DNA of 64,000 bases, taken from assembly GCA_003243275.1 (NCBI GenBank), contig QFQR01000005.1, positions 124,001-188,000 on the forward strand, given 5' to 3'. Positions 51,212-59,641 of the stretch are shown in pieces; the first letter of the stretch is position 1; the number at the start of each line of letters is the position of its first letter. Under the pieces are notes generated by a model, which worked only from the letters and a program-made list of their open reading frames with translations, did no database searches and was not told where the DNA came from. Origin of the DNA: Leifsonia xyli (GTDB lineage: Bacteria; Actinomycetota; Actinomycetes; Actinomycetales; Microbacteriaceae). The position numbers and the translations under genes are program-made.

Positions 51212-51997
51212 ATGACGGTCGCCTGTGGAGCGGTATCGAAGGGACACAACAAGGTCCCGGAAGTCACGGTCGGTTACTGGATCATCAAGATCATCGCCAC
51301 GACGCTCGGCGAGGTCGGAGGCAACGCCCTCAGCACGACCCTCCACACCGGATATCTGGTCAGCAGCGCTATCTTCCTGAGCCTGCTCGCCGTCGCGACT
51401 ATGTTCCAGATCAGATCCGATCGCTTCCATTCTAGCCTTTACTGGCTCGTCATCGCTCTCACTACGCTCGGCGGCACCACGCTCGCCGACCTGTTCGACC
51501 GCTCGCTGGGCATCGGCTACCTCGGCGGCTCGCTCTCGCTCTTCATGCTCGTCATCCTGAGCCTTGGCGCCTGGTACTGGTCGTGCGGGAGCGTGGCGAT
51601 CGAGACCATCTCCACGCCCAAGGCCGAAGCCTTCTACTGGATCACGATCATGTTCTCGCAGACGCTCGGCACGGCGTTGGGCGACTGGATGGCCGACGAG
51701 ACGCCGCTTGGCTACAACGGCAGCGCGCTTCTGATCCTCGCGGTGCTGGCCGCAATCGCGCTCGCTTACTATCTCACGCGCGTGTCCAGGACGGCGTTGT
51801 TCTGGGCTGCTTTCATCCTGACGCGGCCCCTCGGCGCGACGGTCGCCAACTCGCTCGACAAGCCGGTCGCCGACGGAGGCCTTGCGGTCAACGATATCAC
51901 CGCGACCGCCGCGATGACCGTGCTGCTGGTGGTTTGCCTCCTCGTGATCCCCCAGCGAGCGGCGGAGCCGTCTAGCCGATCCCCGGCGGTCCAGTGA
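51212..51997 (+). CDS. COG4705-type polytopic membrane protein
   Basis: 261 residues, eight or so membrane segments arranged as internal repeats of a conserved unit: YWIIKIIATTLGEVGGNAL, YWLVIALTTLGGTTLADLFD, YWITIMFSQTLGTALGDWMA, FWAAFILTRPLGATVANSLD. The repeated (Y/F)W-x4-T-LG-x-x-x-A-D pattern is characteristic of this family, whose function is not established. ATG chosen with GAAGG 8 bases upstream. The last bases overlap the PAP2 gene. Confidence 0.8.
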   Translation: MTVACGAVSKGHNKVPEVTVGYWIIKIIATTLGEVGGNALSTTLHTGYLVSSAIFLSLLAVATMFQIRSDRFHSSLYWLVIALTTLGGTTLADLFDRSLGIGYLGGSLSLFMLVILSLGAWYWSCGSVAIETISTPKAEAFYWITIMFSQTLGTALGDWMADETPLGYNGSALLILAVLAAIALAYYLTRVSRTALFWAAFILTRPLGATVANSLDKPVADGGLAVNDITATAAMTVLLVVCLLVIPQRAAEPSSRSPAVQ

Positions 51998-52734
51998 TGG
52001 CCGCCGACGCATACCTTCCGGTCCAGTCCGAACCTGCCGCCGGCGGCGCGGCACCTCAGCGGCGGAGATCACGAAGGCCGTTCGAAATCTCCTCGCTGCT
52101 TTCGATGCTCGCCGCGTCCGGTTTCGCCGCGACTTTCATCGCGATCGCGAGCGAGGTGGTCGAGGGTGACACCCGCTCGTTCGACGAATGGGTCCTGACC
52201 GCGTTGCGTCAGCCGGGCGACCTGTCGAAGCCGATAGGTCCAGCCTGGCTCGAGCAGGTCATGGTCGATTTCACCAGCCTCGGCGGCACTGCGGTTCTCA
52301 CCCTCATGACGACGCTTGTCGCGACGTATCTCTTCCTGTCGGACAGGCATCGGGCCGCATGGCTGGTGGTGGCGGCCGTGACGGGCGGCTCGGTCATAAG
52401 CACCGTGCTGAAGTTCGGCTACGCCCGACCGAGGCCGGAACTGGTCGGACATCTCACGAGCTTCAGTTCGTTCAGCTTTCCGAGCGGTCACTCGCTGGTC
52501 GGGACCGTTGCGTACCTCACGCTCGGCGCGCTCGTGTCCTCGGTCGAGCCGAGGCCCAAGGTCCGCACGTTCGTGCTGGGCGCAGCGATCCTCGTCACGC
52601 TGCTCATAGGTCTGAGCCGCGTCTACACGGGCGTGCACTACCCGACCGACGTTCTTGCAGGCTGGAGCATCGGCGCCACTTGGGCGCTTCTATGTCTCGG
52701 TGTAGCGCGCGCTACGGAAGGAAACGAAAGCTGA
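51994..52734 (+). CDS. PAP2-family membrane phosphatase
   Basis: 246 residues with about six membrane segments and the complete phosphatidate-phosphatase signature: KFGYARPRPE (motif C1), SFSFPSGHS (C2 with catalytic His), SRVYTGVHYPTDVLAG (C3 with nucleophilic His). It dephosphorylates lipid phosphates such as undecaprenyl-PP or phosphatidate at the periplasmic face. Overlaps the COG4705 gene, a pairing that suggests a common envelope role. Confidence 0.92.
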   Translation: MMAADAYLPVQSEPAAGGAAPQRRRSRRPFEISSLLSMLAASGFAATFIAIASEVVEGDTRSFDEWVLTALRQPGDLSKPIGPAWLEQVMVDFTSLGGTAVLTLMTTLVATYLFLSDRHRAAWLVVAAVTGGSVISTVLKFGYARPRPELVGHLTSFSSFSFPSGHSLVGTVAYLTLGALVSSVEPRPKVRTFVLGAAILVTLLIGLSRVYTGVHYPTDVLAGWSIGATWALLCLGVARATEGNES

Positions 52735-53001
52735 CGTGTCGATCGAATACCAAAACCTGCGCAACCATGTCATCTCTTGGATATTCGGCCGTTAGCCGTG
52801 AGCCTAAGTTAACTTTCCGTCCTAAGATTTTTCGGACAGATAGAAGAGTGTGACGAAAGCCGTTTGCAAAGTCCGCTTTCGAACAACGAACTGCCTTCAG
52901 TTTTTGGCGCATCACGGCTGAGCGTCACCGGTTGGAACTGACCCGAAGCCGACCTTCGGGACGTCTGTCTAGCGGCGAGGAGCCGATGTCCGCTTGTCGC
53001 C

Positions 53002-53676
53002 TCAGAGTGAGCCCACGATATTGACCTGGATCTGGCCGGCCAGCGCGAGGAGCGCCCCGTAGACAGGTGGATCGAGGACTGCGGCGCTCGCGCCTGGTGC
53101 GTGGCCGAGATCCGACGTCGCGACGCGGTCGCCGAACAGGACGGCGGCGCGCGCTCTGTCGTCCTGGCGCGACACCCAGCACAAGCCTTCCACGTTGGGG
53201 CACGCTGCGTGGATCGCTTCGGCCCATGCCCGGGTCCCCGGGTATTGGTCTTTCTCGGTGTCGATCAGTTCAGTGCGTCGGATGCCAAGCCCGCGCAGGG
53301 CTGTGTTGCTGAGGTCGGCCAGGACGAGGTCGCGGCGCGGCGTAAGCGTCGAATAGATCTGGCCGGCGAGCTTGCTCTTCGCAAAGGTCTTCAGGCCGAT
53401 CGCGAACGGCACGTCGTGAAACACGCTCTCCATCGCGACGCAATCGAACGTCTCGCCGCCATAGATTGTGGGGATGAGAGCGCCCGAGGCGTCACGGATC
53501 GGACTGAAGCGAGCGTTGCCCTTGAGACCGGGGTTGAACTCGTTGGCGTCGAAGCTGTCGAGATGGATCCGATGGATGACCTGGCCCTGGGGCCAGGTCA
53601 TCGTCTTGACGAGGGATGCCAGGCGGGGGGGCGGGGCGGGCACGTCCGTCCAGGGAACGGTCGCGCCGCTAGCCAT
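53002..53676 (-). CDS. RES-domain toxin (NAD-degrading family)
   Basis: 224 residues. RES proteins phosphorolyse or hydrolyse NAD+ and act as toxins. Seen: VIHRIHLDSFDANEFNPGLK with the R-x2-R-like start of the fold, a GNARFSPIRDASG block typical of the Arg/Ser region, TIYGGETFDCVAMESVFHDV with the family's Glu, and LRGLGIRRTELIDTEKDQYP. The ATG lies inside the last codons of the upstream gene (8-base overlap), which couples toxin translation to the antitoxin. Confidence 0.85.
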   Translation of the reverse strand: MASGATVPWTDVPAPPPRLASLVKTMTWPQGQVIHRIHLDSFDANEFNPGLKGNARFSPIRDASGALIPTIYGGETFDCVAMESVFHDVPFAIGLKTFAKSKLAGQIYSTLTPRRDLVLADLSNTALRGLGIRRTELIDTEKDQYPGTRAWAEAIHAACPNVEGLCWVSRQDDRARAAVLFGDRVATSDLGHAPGASAAVLDPPVYGALLALAGQIQVNIVGSL

Positions 53677-54346
53677 GAAGGACGCCGACGACCTCATCCT
53701 GGGCGGCGGCGATCACCTTTTCGGGCGCGGTGGCCAGAAGATCCTGCGGCCTCCTTCCGCCGAGGAAGCTATTCACCGAGGCGAACCAGTACGCGACGCC
53801 CCAGTCGTCCTTGACGTCCGCGAATAGCCCAAGGACCTGCGACAGAGCCTTGATCGGGCGATATCCGGCCCCCGGATCCAGCGCGTAAGCCGGGTAGTAG
53901 TCCTGCCCGCGGTGCCGCAGCGCCCAGATCAGGCCGTCGCGCTTCCATCGGTTTGGTTGCGCGCTCGGATTGCTCTGGCTGAAGCCTCCGATTTCCGCCA
54001 CCTGCGCCGCGGTCAACCAGCCGCCGCTTTCGATGACCGCCCGGCGTGCGTTCGCCACCATGAGAGCTTCGGTGAGCTGTTCATGGGACACCGGCATGTC
54101 CGGAACCAGCGCCTCCACGATCGAATCGAGGGCGCTCTTCTGACGCCGGCCCACGATCTTGCCGATCAGCGGCACGATACGCTCGACGGTCTCGGCGATG
54201 GCGTGCGCTTCGTGTTCGCCGCCGCGCCGGATGGCCACGGCGACCACCTGATCGGCCTTGGAGTCGCGCAGGGCAGGGAGAATCTTCTCGAGCGTGCCCG
54301 CCAGCGTCGCGAGCCCGATGCCGTCTGCGGCCTTGAAGGAGAACAT
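53669..54346 (-). CDS. Antitoxin-like partner of the RES toxin (large, with MbcA/ParS-like C-terminus)
   Basis: 225 residues. The N-terminal half is helical (LATLAGTLEKILPALRDSKA). The middle carries a HTH-like GGWLTAAQVAEIGGFSQSNPS and a predicted substrate-contact segment WKRDGLIWALRHRGQDYYPA. The end (FASVNSFLGGRRPQDLLATA) matches the toxin-binding domain of MbcA/ParS-type antitoxins. Usual antitoxins of this kind are 120-160 residues, so this one has an extra N-terminal domain. It precedes and overlaps the toxin gene, the standard order. Confidence 0.78.
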   Translation of the reverse strand: MFSFKAADGIGLATLAGTLEKILPALRDSKADQVVAVAIRRGGEHEAHAIAETVERIVPLIGKIVGRRQKSALDSIVEALVPDMPVSHEQLTEALMVANARRAVIESGGWLTAAQVAEIGGFSQSNPSAQPNRWKRDGLIWALRHRGQDYYPAYALDPGAGYRPIKALSQVLGLFADVKDDWGVAYWFASVNSFLGGRRPQDLLATAPEKVIAAAQDEVVGVLHG

Positions 54347-54439
54347 GGCTCAACCCTCGACAGGTGATGAAGGTTATCTATATAGGGCGATAATGTCTAT
54401 CACCAACTGACCAGATGCCCGCGACCGGACCCGCGAACG
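54347..54439. promoter_or_regulatory. Divergent promoter between the RES antitoxin and the TIR gene
   Basis: Only 93 bases separate the two start codons. An A/T-rich core GTTATCTATATAGGGCGATAATGTCTATCAC (two stretches, 54372-54402) holds repeated TATC/GATA elements and overlapping -10-like sequences for both strands. The antitoxin HTH may bind here and thereby couple both systems; this is inferred. Confidence 0.45.
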
Positions 54440-55312
54440 ATGTACAACCTCTTTGTATCCGGCCGTGAGGAAGCCTGGGACGGCGAGCCGTGGCAGATCG
54501 AGCTGTCACGCTGCGTCCACGAATACACCGAGAACGACATCTCGAATCGTTTCGGCGCCCTCGACGCCGCTTCCATCGCAGAACTGACCCGACTGCCGTC
54601 GATCTTCGCTTATGAGGCGGTTCACGAGAAGGACCCGAAATTCGGCGTCGTCCGCGACGTGACCGTGCGCCAGAAGATGGTCCGTGTGGAGTACGAGATC
54701 CTGCCGCTCGCGCCATTTCTGAGCGCGGCCGACCTCCTGGATCTCAGTTTCGAGCTCGACATATCGAACTGGGAGATGAACCGCACCCACTGGGCGGTCA
54801 AAGACGTCAACCTTCCGAAGGAACTCCATAGCGCGCGCGGCATCGCGTTGCCGCCTTGGGCGCGCCAGGCGACGAAGACCGTCGACATCTCCAGGCATGG
54901 CTTCGCGGTCGCGCTCTCGTTCCCGGGCGAGGTGCGAGACCTGGTTCGTCAGGTCGCGCGCGAGCTCGAGGTCCGCATCGGCCCTAATTCCTACTTCTAC
55001 GACGACAACTACACCTCGCAGCTGGCGCGACCCGCGATCGACACGCTTTTGCAGGACGTGTACCGGCGCGCCCGACTGGTTGTGGCCTTCGTGGGCTCGG
55101 ACTACCAGCGCAAGGAATGGTGCGGAGTGGAGTTTCGGGTGATCCGCGAGATCATCATGGAACGAGACCACAACCGGGTCATGTACGTCCGCACAGACGA
55201 CGGGGCCGTCGACGGCATCCTCAAGACCGACGGGTATGTCGACGCTCGCCGCTTCTCACCGGCCCAGATTGCGGACTTCATCTGCGAGCGAGTGGGTCTC
55301 CTTGGTCCCTAG
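54440..55312 (+). CDS. TIR-domain protein with unknown N-terminal domain
   Basis: 290 residues. Residues about 150-290 are a TIR domain: GFAVALSFPGEVRDLVRQVA, a YFYDDNY segment, ARPAIDTLLQDVYRRARLVV, VAFVGSDYQRKEWCGVEF with Glu231 at the place of the catalytic Glu of NAD-cleaving TIRs, and a C-terminal RFSPAQIADFICERV. Residues 1-145 form a separate domain (MYNLFVSGREEAWDGEPWQI, FELDISNWEMNRTHWAVKDV) that I do not recognise and which may be the sensor. No signal peptide: cytoplasmic. No clear ribosome binding site. TIR proteins of bacteria are often immune NADases or signal-molecule makers. Confidence 0.85.
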   Translation: MYNLFVSGREEAWDGEPWQIELSRCVHEYTENDISNRFGALDAASIAELTRLPSIFAYEAVHEKDPKFGVVRDVTVRQKMVRVEYEILPLAPFLSAADLLDLSFELDISNWEMNRTHWAVKDVNLPKELHSARGIALPPWARQATKTVDISRHGFAVALSFPGEVRDLVRQVARELEVRIGPNSYFYDDNYTSQLARPAIDTLLQDVYRRARLVVAFVGSDYQRKEWCGVEFRVIREIIMERDHNRVMYVRTDDGAVDGILKTDGYVDARRFSPAQIADFICERVGLLGP

Positions 55313-55480
55313 TCCTCGCGCTTCCTGGAACGGATCACGAGCTGCGCCTGCGCCGGACGCCGAGAAAACCACGTCGTAAGACCGTTGCGACTTCTTGCCT
55401 TAATGCTCGCAGAAGCTGCATTCTAAGGCTCGCGCGATCGAGCCCGTTTGCGGCCAGCGACAGGATGGGGGAGCTCACCG
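55313..55480 (+). other. Spacer between the TIR gene and the LOG operon
   Basis: 168 bases without a gene. GGGGAG for the next gene lies at its end. It may hold a second promoter, so co-transcription of the TIR gene with the following five genes is likely but not certain. Confidence 0.3.
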
Positions 55481-56545
55481 GTGGCAGAGCAGCTGGACGT
55501 GCCTTTCCAGCCTATCCGCAGCACGCTTTACGGAGCGCTGGAGCTGCTCGTCGGCTTTGAGCCGAACGATCCTCAAAGCATCGCCTCGACGCCCGATTTC
55601 TTGTCCTACAGATACTTCGTCCAGTCCGGGCGGGCGGCGCCGGTTGATCCCTATGCGGGGATGATGGAGGCGCTGCATGACAACTCGATCCTGCGGGCCA
55701 TGCACCAGTTCCTGCGGCAGTCGGGCAAGCCGGCGGCCGCGATCATGGGCGGGCATCAGCTCAAGCGCGACGATCCAGCATACGAGTCCGTGGCGCGGAT
55801 CTCCAAAAGGCTCACCGAGTCGAATTTCCTGATGGCGAGCGGCGGAGGACCGGGCGCGATGGAGGCGACCCATCTGGGCGCCCTGCTCAGGGACGTCGGC
55901 GAGGCGGAGCTAAAGACTGCCCTGAAGGACATCGCGTCGCCGGCCACTCTGCCGGCGACGTCCGCCGTCGTCCGGGATGACGGCTCGGTAGACGCCGCCT
56001 TGGTCGCGCAGCTTCACGAGTGGACGAAGCCAGCCGTGGCGCTTGCTGAAAAGCATCGGGGCGGCGGCGTCAGCCTGGCCGTTCCGACATGGCATTACGG
56101 CCATGAGCCGTTCTCGCCTCTGGCCAGCCATGTGGCGAAATACTTCCAGAACAGCATTCGAGAAGACGTGCTTCTGGCGCTTGCGGCCAACGGCATCATT
56201 TACGCGCCTGGGCGGGCCGGAACCCTCCAGGAGGTGTTTCAGGACGCGGCGCAGAACTACTACCGGGGACCCGACGAGCCGTTCGCGCCGATCGTTTTCT
56301 TCGACAAGACCTTCTGGGAAAAGACATTGCCGGTCGGCCCGCTGCTGCGGGCGTTGTTCGTCGACCTGAAGCGCATGGATCCGGCCGAATACGACCGGCT
56401 GGTCTGCTTCACCGACGATGAGGTCGAAGCCGCGCAGTTTCTGATCGATCACCAGCCCCGCGTCGAGAAGACCGAACTGCGAATGCAGTCTCTCGGGTTC
56501 GGGCCGATGTTGGCAGACGCCGCACGGCGGGACCTGACGATGTGA
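55481..56545 (+). CDS. LOG/SLOG-superfamily nucleotide-binding protein
   Basis: 354 residues, GTG start with GGGGAG 7 bases upstream. The Rossmann-like LOG fold is shown by PAAAIMGGHQLKRDDP, SGGGPGAMEATHLGAL (121-129 region, nucleotide-binding) and APGRAGTLQEVF (243-251), a variant of the PGGxGTxxE catalytic motif with Arg at the second Gly. LOG enzymes split nucleoside monophosphates; SLOG relatives bind NAD-derived signals made by TIR proteins, as in Thoeris ThsA. Adjacent to a TIR gene, a signal-reading or nucleotide-cleaving role is inferred. Confidence 0.8.
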   Translation: MAEQLDVPFQPIRSTLYGALELLVGFEPNDPQSIASTPDFLSYRYFVQSGRAAPVDPYAGMMEALHDNSILRAMHQFLRQSGKPAAAIMGGHQLKRDDPAYESVARISKRLTESNFLMASGGGPGAMEATHLGALLRDVGEAELKTALKDIASPATLPATSAVVRDDGSVDAALVAQLHEWTKPAVALAEKHRGGGVSLAVPTWHYGHEPFSPLASHVAKYFQNSIREDVLLALAANGIIYAPGRAGTLQEVFQDAAQNYYRGPDEPFAPIVFFDKTFWEKTLPVGPLLRALFVDLKRMDPAEYDRLVCFTDDEVEAAQFLIDHQPRVEKTELRMQSLGFGPMLADAARRDLTM

Positions 56546-57843
56546 CTCATGCCGATCTCATGGGGGGACTGGGGATGGTTCTGAGGCTTATCGGCTGGGG
56601 GGCGATCGCGCTGATGGCGACGGCCGCGCCGGCGCATACGCGTGAGCTGACCGTCGCGACGTGGAACCTCGGCTGGCACCTTGACCGGGCGTCAGCTCTC
56701 GACTGGATCGCCAAGTGCGGAGCGCCGTTCGAGAAGAACGCCGCGACCGGCCAGTGGGAGCCGTCCGCCGTCGGCCTGTCGGGCTGGGAGCTCGAATGGG
56801 GACGCGACGCGCCCATCGTCTGGGACATCTCGGCGCGACCGCCGTGCGACGTCTATCAGACGACAGCGCGCAGAATCGTCCCGGTGACGATCGAGGCATA
56901 TGACAAGCGCGTCGATCAGATCAGGCAGGTGATCGCCGATCGCATCCGTCCTGATGTGATCGCCTTCCAGGAGGTTTCGGGCGAGCAGGCTGTTCGGGAC
57001 GTTCTTCCGGGCGACGGCGCGGACTACCGGATCTGCTCGTTCAGCGACTTCAAGGTTCAGCGATTGGCTTTCGCCTGGAAGGCCGACCTCGGTGAGGCCG
57101 TCTCATGCGCGGCGGAGGCCTCGCTCAGCCTCCCCGAGCTTGCCGAGAAAGATCGGGTGAGGCCGGGCCTGAAGCTGATGCTTTCGATCGGCGGCAAGGT
57201 GACATCCTTCTACAATGTCCACCTGAAATCTTCCTGCGTGACGCCGATCGAAACGCCCCCGGCAGGGGGGCGCGGCGACCTCGCCGGCGACGACGCGGCG
57301 TGTCTGACGCTGCAAAAGCAGGTCGCGCCGCTGGAGCGATGGCTTGAGCAGGACGCCTCGGATGGGGGCCGCCTTGTCCTGCTCGGCGATTTCAATCGCA
57401 ATCTCTGGCACGAGGCGCGCGACGCCGCGTCGATCCGCACCGACGGATCAGACCCGAAGGGCCCGATCGGGTCTGCGCGCGTCCGAAGCCTGATCGGCGA
57501 GGTCATTGACGGCGAGCCGTCGGCGAGTTCGCCGCGACTGCTGCATGAAAGATGCGATGTCTCGGCCGCCGCCGCTTCGGCATGCGAGAGCGCTGAACGG
57601 CCGACGTCGCTCGCCGACTGGCGCGCCGCCTCGGCGACGCTTGCGCGCTACGAAAATCTCGGCTGCCGGAATCCGATCGGCCTTGACCACATTCTGGTCG
57701 GCCCGGGCTTCGGGGCGGCGAAGGAGGCGGGCAAGACCGCTCTCGGAAAGCAGGGTCGAACTCTGCCAGCCGACCAGGCGCATCCGGATCCTTTGCTGGC
57801 GCTGTCCGATCATTGTCCGCTCTCAGCGACGCTGACGGACTGA
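56542..57843 (+). CDS. Exported endonuclease/exonuclease/phosphatase-fold enzyme
   Basis: 433 residues from a GTG overlapping the LOG stop (ATGs at 56560 and 56575 are alternatives). An N-terminal signal peptide (LIGWGAIALMATAAPAHT) precedes an EEP fold with VATWNLGWHLD (Asn), VIAFQEVSGEQ (Glu), YNVHLKSSC (His), LVLLGDFNRNLW (Asp, Asn), LDHILVG and ALSDHCPLSATL (catalytic Asp-His). All metal and general-base residues are present. Substrate could be DNA, RNA, phospholipid or inositol phosphate; a periplasmic nuclease is one possibility. Cys pairs in the mature part fit an exported protein. Confidence 0.82.
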   Translation: MTHADLMGGLGMVLRLIGWGAIALMATAAPAHTRELTVATWNLGWHLDRASALDWIAKCGAPFEKNAATGQWEPSAVGLSGWELEWGRDAPIVWDISARPPCDVYQTTARRIVPVTIEAYDKRVDQIRQVIADRIRPDVIAFQEVSGEQAVRDVLPGDGADYRICSFSDFKVQRLAFAWKADLGEAVSCAAEASLSLPELAEKDRVRPGLKLMLSIGGKVTSFYNVHLKSSCVTPIETPPAGGRGDLAGDDAACLTLQKQVAPLERWLEQDASDGGRLVLLGDFNRNLWHEARDAASIRTDGSDPKGPIGSARVRSLIGEVIDGEPSASSPRLLHERCDVSAAAASACESAERPTSLADWRAASATLARYENLGCRNPIGLDHILVGPGFGAAKEAGKTALGKQGRTLPADQAHPDPLLALSDHCPLSATLTD

Positions 57844-57933
57844 AACGAGCCTTTAGCTGCGAGACCTGCGGTTCCGCCGGTCTTGTACGGAGATCTGGGT
57901 CGGCTTGCCGTCGGCCGTCTGCGGGAGGGGACG

Positions 57934-59631
57934 ATGAGGGCGTTGGGGCAGAGCGAGGTTCTGAAGGCGCGCGCCATCGCCGGCGCCTATGTGGTGATCC
58001 TGGCGTGGGACTTCCGCCCTGGCGCAGACGCGAAGACGGCTGGCTTGATGGGGTTCGCCGTGCAAAGGGAGGAGTTGGTCGCCGAGAAGATCGTCGAGCG
58101 CTACTGGATGACCGGGATCAAGCGTTTTAAGGACAGGGATCGCGGCCTGCCGCCCGGCACTCCCGTCAGCACGGCCGACCACCCCATCCAGAGCTTCCAA
58201 TGGGCGGACTACACGGCGCAGACGGGTCGGACCTACCGATACACGATTGTGCCAGTCTACGGAGCGGTGAAGCTCCTCGAGCTCGACTGGGCGTCCGCGG
58301 CGCCTGTCACCGTCTCGACCGAGCAGGAATACTTGCTGGATCCGACCGCGCGGAACGACGGCGCCCGTCATGACGTCTACTTCAATCGGGGGGTCATCGG
58401 CTCGCAAGCCTATGCGCGTCGCTTCGGCGATCGCGAACCGAACGGGGATGATCCCGCCGCGGAGGAGATGGTCTGGCTGTCGCGAGGACTCTTCGAGGCG
58501 CTGACCCGCTTCATTGGGCTGGCCGACGGCAGTCGTTTCGCCCTTCGCGCAGCCTTCTATGAGTTTCACTACCTTCCGGTCGCCATAGCGTTCGCCAAGG
58601 TCGTGGAAGGCGGAGCCGATGTCCGCATCGTCTACGACGACGAGTCGACCTACAAGGACGGCAACCGTGCGGTCATCCGCGCCGCCGGGCTCGACCAGAT
58701 GAAGGCGGTCGTTCCCCGGACCGTCTCGACCGGAATCCGGCACAACAAGTTCATCGTTCTTCTCGAGAATGAGACGCCGGTCGATGTATGGACCGGCTCC
58801 ACCAACATCTCGGCGGGCGGCATCTTCGGCCAGTCGAACGTCGGCCACATCGTCTGGGACAGCGACGTGGCCAAGACCTATCTGAAATACTGGGAATTTC
58901 TGGCCGAAGACCTCACGCCGACTGAGCTTCGCCCGAAAAACCAGGCGCTCACGCCGCTTCCTGACGGCAAGCCGGTAGAGAACTCGATCACGCCGGTGTT
59001 CAGTGCTCGCGACGAGACCAGCAGCAGCATGTCTCTGCAATGGTACGCCGACCGGATGGCGGAGGCGCAGCAGATCTCCTGCATCACGCTCGCCTTTCGC
59101 TTGGATCCTGTGTTCGGCAAGGTGATTTCCCAGGACAACGACGTCTTGCGCTACATCGTGAAGGATGACGACCTCAGCTCAGGCGAAACGATCGGCCGTG
59201 ACCGCGACGTGTTGTTTGCTGCGGGCGGTTACCTGGGTGCGGGTGCACTCGCAAACTTCCTTGAAGAACGTGACAACCCGCTGAACACCAATGACTACAT
59301 CCACAACAAGTTCATGCTGGTCGATCCACTCGGCGACGACCCGCTCGTCGCCACCGGCTCGGCGAATTTCAGCCAAGCGTCCCAGCGGACCAACGATGAG
59401 AACATGATCGTCATCCGCGGCGATACACGTGTCTCCGACATCTATTTCGGAGAGTTCATGCGCATCTTCGATCATCACTACGCCCGCTATGTGATCGCGA
59501 AACTTAAGCGGAAAAACGCCAGCGATCCTGACGCCGGATATCTCAAGAACAGTCCCGAGGATTGGATCGGGCCGCATTTCGATCCCGCCAGCTACAAGTC
59601 GAAGCGGCGCCGCTATTTCGTCGGCGACTGA
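57934..59631 (+). CDS. Phospholipase D-fold protein with two HKD motifs
   Basis: 565 residues. Two PLD half-sites: GIRHNKFIVLLENETPVDVW, GSTNISAGG near residue 270, and YIHNKFMLVDPLGDDPLVAT, GSANFSQAS near residue 455. Both keep His-x-Lys and a following Asn, so the active site is complete. Before them is a ~120-residue beta domain (TGRTYRYTIVPVYGAVKLL). PLD-fold enzymes are lipases or nucleases. The start with GGAGGGG upstream was preferred to a TTG at 57883. No clear signal peptide. It follows the EEP gene after 90 bases. Confidence 0.85.
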   Translation: MRALGQSEVLKARAIAGAYVVILAWDFRPGADAKTAGLMGFAVQREELVAEKIVERYWMTGIKRFKDRDRGLPPGTPVSTADHPIQSFQWADYTAQTGRTYRYTIVPVYGAVKLLELDWASAAPVTVSTEQEYLLDPTARNDGARHDVYFNRGVIGSQAYARRFGDREPNGDDPAAEEMVWLSRGLFEALTRFIGLADGSRFALRAAFYEFHYLPVAIAFAKVVEGGADVRIVYDDESTYKDGNRAVIRAAGLDQMKAVVPRTVSTGIRHNKFIVLLENETPVDVWTGSTNISAGGIFGQSNVGHIVWDSDVAKTYLKYWEFLAEDLTPTELRPKNQALTPLPDGKPVENSITPVFSARDETSSSMSLQWYADRMAEAQQISCITLAFRLDPVFGKVISQDNDVLRYIVKDDDLSSGETIGRDRDVLFAAGGYLGAGALANFLEERDNPLNTNDYIHNKFMLVDPLGDDPLVATGSANFSQASQRTNDENMIVIRGDTRVSDIYFGEFMRIFDHHYARYVIAKLKRKNASDPDAGYLKNSPEDWIGPHFDPASYKSKRRRYFVGD

Positions 59632-59641
59632 GGCGTAGCGG

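Noticed and set aside
57853..59040. A 395-codon minus-strand frame
   Set aside because: Antisense to the PLD-fold gene; no recognisable motif.
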